This document shows, piece after piece, positions 7,975-9,892 of a DNA stretch of 9,892 nt. A program made the position numbers and the translations under genes. Source of the DNA: Balneolaceae bacterium (GTDB taxonomy: Bacteria > Bacteroidota > Rhodothermia > Balneolales > Balneolaceae); assembly GCA_007127395.1 (NCBI GenBank), contig SKZL01000063.1:1-9892 (forward strand), written 5' to 3'. The notes below the pieces were generated by a model. That model saw nothing but the letters and a program-made list of their open reading frames with translations, made no database searches and was not told the DNA's origin. Numbering within the stretch: position 1 is the stretch's first letter; the number at the start of each line of letters is the position of its first letter.

Positions 7975-8788
7975 TTTTACTGCTTGTATTTGAAAATTCA
8001 GGATAGATAACTGATTTTATTGAGAGACATTTATTCGATTCGGAATCAATTTCCATCAAAACACCGCACATTCGATTATCTTTATCAGCAATTTTATATC
8101 TCTGCGGGGTACCTAAAGTAAATCGTTTAATGGAAGTTTGTTTGTCCATTCCAATAACAGAATCAAATGGCCCGGTCATTCCTGCATCCGTAATATAACC
8201 TGTGCCACCGGGTAATATTCTTGCATCGGCTGTCGGAATATGTGTATGGGTACCTACAACAGCAGAAACGGTACCATCAACATACCATGCATATGCCAGT
8301 TTTTCAGCCGTTGCTTCAGCATGAAAATCGACAAAAATTAAATTTGTCTCCTCTCTGATCTTTGATAAAGCCCAGTCTGATGCAGAAAAAGGATCATCAA
8401 TGGCTTGCATAAATGTTCGCCCCTGCAGATTTAGTACAGCTACTTTTTCATCTCTGTTCTTTATTGGATAGACACCATAACCGTAACCACTGTTGCCTTT
8501 TGGATAGTTAAGCGGACGGAGTAACCTGTCGTCCGTTTTCATATAGGAGAATATTTTCCATTTATCAAAAGAGTGGTTTCCTCCGGTAATAACATCCACC
8601 TCCAGCTCATATAGTCTTTTAACGATACTTTGGTTCAGCCCCCGTCCTTCATGGGAATTTTCCGCATTAGCAATAATAAAATCGGGTTTATATTTTTCTC
8701 GTATCGATGGGAAAATTGTCTCAAGCAGAGAGAGGCCGGGTTCTCCGACTATATCGGCTATAAAAAAGATCTTAACTGTATCAGCCAT
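7967..8788 (-). CDS. ymdB: YmdB-type metallophosphoesterase (TIGR00282 family)
   Basis: Cytosolic dimetal phosphoesterase. The Bacillus subtilis member YmdB hydrolyses 2',3'-cyclic AMP and affects biofilm and motility choices; in Deinococcus the homologue is DR1281. The 273 residues match the family length. Expected metal ligands are all visible: D12 in F-I-A-D-I-V-G, E43 and N44 in N-A-E-N, N71 and H72 in G-G-N-H, H156 in D-F-H-A-E-A-T, H181 and H183 in G-T-H-T-H. The family-typical T-D-A-G-M-T-G-P (200-207) and G-M-D-K (213-216) follow. The stop overlaps lolD by 8 bases. Upstream is a 103-base leader bracketed by a direct repeat. The gene is often linked to ribonuclease Y, which is absent here. 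No Shine-Dalgarno site is seen before the ATG. Activity on cyclic nucleotides is inferred from the family. Confidence 0.92.
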   Translation of the reverse strand: MADTVKIFFIADIVGEPGLSLLETIFPSIREKYKPDFIIANAENSHEGRGLNQSIVKRLYELEVDVITGGNHSFDKWKIFSYMKTDDRLLRPLNYPKGNSGYGYGVYPIKNRDEKVAVLNLQGRTFMQAIDDPFSASDWALSKIREETNLIFVDFHAEATAEKLAYAWYVDGTVSAVVGTHTHIPTADARILPGGTGYITDAGMTGPFDSVIGMDKQTSIKRFTLGTPQRYKIADKDNRMCGVLMEIDSESNKCLSIKSVIYPEFSNTSSKNE

Positions 8789-8814
8789 GGAGTCAGAGTA
8801 TTATGATGGAATCA

Positions 8815-8896
8815 TTGGTAATGTGTTTAAAAGATAGAAAAAGATCCGGGTTTTATATGGCAGAATCTGAACCTTGAATTTGGTAATCGGTTTAAA
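8815..8896. repeat. Imperfect 17-base direct repeat flanking the ymdB leader
   Basis: TTGGTAATGTGTTTAAA (8815-8831) recurs as TTGGTAATCGGTTTAAA (8880-8896), 15 of 17 bases identical, 65 bases apart. The right copy includes the hemolysin III stop codon (8892-8894); the left copy lies 27 bases before the ymdB ATG. The pair could be a double protein-binding site, the trace of a duplication, or chance in AT-rich DNA. The stretch between them shows no gene. Confidence 0.5.
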
Positions 8897-9512
8897 CATA
8901 AGCAATAATGGATATGAAGTGACTTAAGCTGCCGGCCAGAACAAACAGATGCCAAATACCATGAGCAAATCTGTGCCAATTACTCATGATGTAGAATAGA
9001 ACTCCTGAAGTATAAAATAAACCACCGGTAATAAGCCAATAAAAACCTGCGGAGGGGATACTTTCGATAAGGGGTTCAATGGCAAAAACCACAAGCCACC
9101 CCATTGCCAGATAGATAATCAATTGAAAAATTCGCTTACTGCTTTTGGTTGTACGAAAAATGTCTAATGTAATACCGATAAAAGCCAGGCTCCATACGAT
9201 TCCAAGTATTACCAATCCTATCTCACCTCGGATCGATACCAATGCAAATGGAGTATAGGTACCGGCAATGAGCAGATAGATGGCAATATGATCCATTTTT
9301 CGAAAAAAATCTTTCCATTTTCCCTGAAAACTGTGATAAAGCGTAGAGCAGAGGTAGAGTGTGATCAGGGAGAAACCATACACTGTAAAACTGATGAATC
9401 TCCATATGTCACCGGATTGAACAGCGAGAAAGAGTAGTACAATAAGTCCAAAGAAGGCGCCGATGGCTCCAATAAGATGAGTATAACTATTTAAACGTTC
9501 GCCTTTGTACAT
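8892..9512 (-). CDS. Hemolysin III family membrane protein (PAQR superfamily, YqfA-like)
   Basis: Integral membrane protein of 206 residues with seven hydrophobic segments (about 13-30, 38-56, 76-94, 98-117, 128-147, 157-176, 185-203), the usual size and topology of bacterial hemolysin III / YqfA proteins. Family motifs seen: E-R-L-N-S-Y-T-H-L-I-G (5-15), S56-T-L-Y-H60, D74-H75 with A-G-T-Y-T-P (83-88), and H184-G-I-W-H188 with S-L-S-H198. H60, H184 and H188 correspond to the zinc-binding histidines of PAQR receptors, and the conserved Asp (probably D74) is thought to act in hydrolase-like chemistry. Bacterial members are linked to membrane lipid homeostasis (YqfA/TrhA); the hemolysin name comes from heterologous tests and does not mean a toxin. 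It lies 69 bases after zapA and 103 before ymdB on the same strand, so probably in the same transcript. The 69-base gap upstream shows only a weak 5-bp hairpin. Confidence 0.9.
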   Translation of the reverse strand: MYKGERLNSYTHLIGAIGAFFGLIVLLFLAVQSGDIWRFISFTVYGFSLITLYLCSTLYHSFQGKWKDFFRKMDHIAIYLLIAGTYTPFALVSIRGEIGLVILGIVWSLAFIGITLDIFRTTKSSKRIFQLIIYLAMGWLVVFAIEPLIESIPSAGFYWLITGGLFYTSGVLFYIMSNWHRFAHGIWHLFVLAGSLSHFISIIAYV

Positions 9513-9581
9513 GTCTGAATAGATCGTTTTCTTGCTAATAGAAGAGGCCTATTGAAGATAACGCCATTAGTGGAAAAATAA

Positions 9582-9887
9582 TTATGAAATTTCTTTTATC
9601 AGTTTAGTAATTTCAAAATTAATTTCATCCATTATTTTACTCTCCTGTTCGTCTGTATCCAAAAGTTTTGCACGGGCTTCAAACAGCTCCTCAGTAATAC
9701 TCAGGCAAGCAAGAATCATGATGGTGGAGTCTGGCTGATTGGAAAATTGATTCCTGAACAAGCGAAATTTCTCATCCACATATGCTGCAATTCTGCGGGT
9801 ATTCTCAACCTCTTTATCATGAACCTTGAGGGGAATCTGTTTCCCGAGAATGGTAACTTTAATGGCCTGCATGTTATTATTACTCAT
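9582..9887 (-). CDS. zapA: Cell division protein ZapA
   Basis: Small cytoplasmic protein that binds and bundles FtsZ filaments at the division site. The 101 residues show the ZapA plan: a short N-terminal beta segment (I-K-V-T-I-L-G-K-Q-I-P-L-K-V, 9-22), a helix with T-R-R-I-A-A-Y-V-D-E-K-F (30-41), then a long helix from about 54 to the end, starting M-I-L-A-C-L-S-I-T-E-E-L-F-E and forming the dimer/tetramer coiled coil. The start at 9887 is complete but only 5 bases from the window edge, so its promoter and the upstream gene are not visible; Met6 (9872) is an alternative start. It heads the minus-strand cluster seen here. FtsZ itself is not in the window. Confidence 0.9.
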   Translation of the reverse strand: MSNNNMQAIKVTILGKQIPLKVHDKEVENTRRIAAYVDEKFRLFRNQFSNQPDSTIMILACLSITEELFEARAKLLDTDEQESKIMDEINFEITKLIKEIS

Positions 9888-9892
9888 CGAGG

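Noticed and set aside
8832..8879. Insertion remnant between the two 17-base direct repeats
   Set aside because: The 48 bases between the copies show no terminal inverted repeats or coding remnant, so I report the repeat but do not call a mobile element.
9513..9581. 6S RNA or another small RNA gene downstream of zapA
   Set aside because: The zapA-ssrS linkage is known from other bacteria, but only 69 bases are available here and only a weak 5-bp hairpin is present.

Overview
The window has moderate GC (low-to-mid 40s % by eye), little Shine-Dalgarno use and a gene set that points to the Bacteroidota/FCB group, plausibly the Balneolota/Rhodothermota branch. The main pointers are an SbsA-type Ig-like lipoprotein with a Q-S-C lipobox, a one-polypeptide IcmF of about 1150 residues, and the zapA / YmdB-type phosphoesterase / lolD neighbourhood. 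The assignment is an inference from gene content; no rRNA or other phylogenetic marker is present. Eight protein genes fill almost all of the window. I see no tRNA, rRNA, CRISPR array, transposase or phage gene.

Left part, plus strand (8-6378). A surface-type lipoprotein with Ig-like modules, two acidic calcium-loop-like motifs and a very acidic tail overlaps by 4 bases (ATGA) a small mechanosensitive channel of the MscS family; they look like one operon. A probable intrinsic terminator follows. A 150-base gap carries an inverted repeat and short direct repeats and leads into icmF, a fused adenosylcobalamin-dependent acyl-CoA mutase. It has a B12-binding domain, a MeaB-like GTPase chaperone and a mutase barrel in one chain. 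Its active-site residues match the isobutyryl-CoA type rather than the methylmalonyl-CoA type.

Right part, minus strand (9887-6476), convergent with icmF. In transcription order it holds zapA (FtsZ-ring assembly), a hemolysin III/PAQR-family membrane protein, a YmdB-type metallophosphoesterase overlapping lolD (lipoprotein-release ABC ATPase) by 8 bases, and after a gap of 128 bases a single-pass YfgM-like TPR protein. The two sides meet in a 97-base gap with a hairpin whose arms read equally well on both strands.

The genes are mostly conserved housekeeping, envelope and division functions plus one acyl-CoA catabolism enzyme. I do not see a convincing undescribed system. The more interesting points are the internally duplicated module and acidic tail of the lipoprotein, its overlap with the channel gene, the substrate-type reading of IcmF, a 17-base imperfect direct repeat bracketing the leader of the phosphoesterase gene, and the hemolysin III gene sitting where ribonuclease Y is often found.
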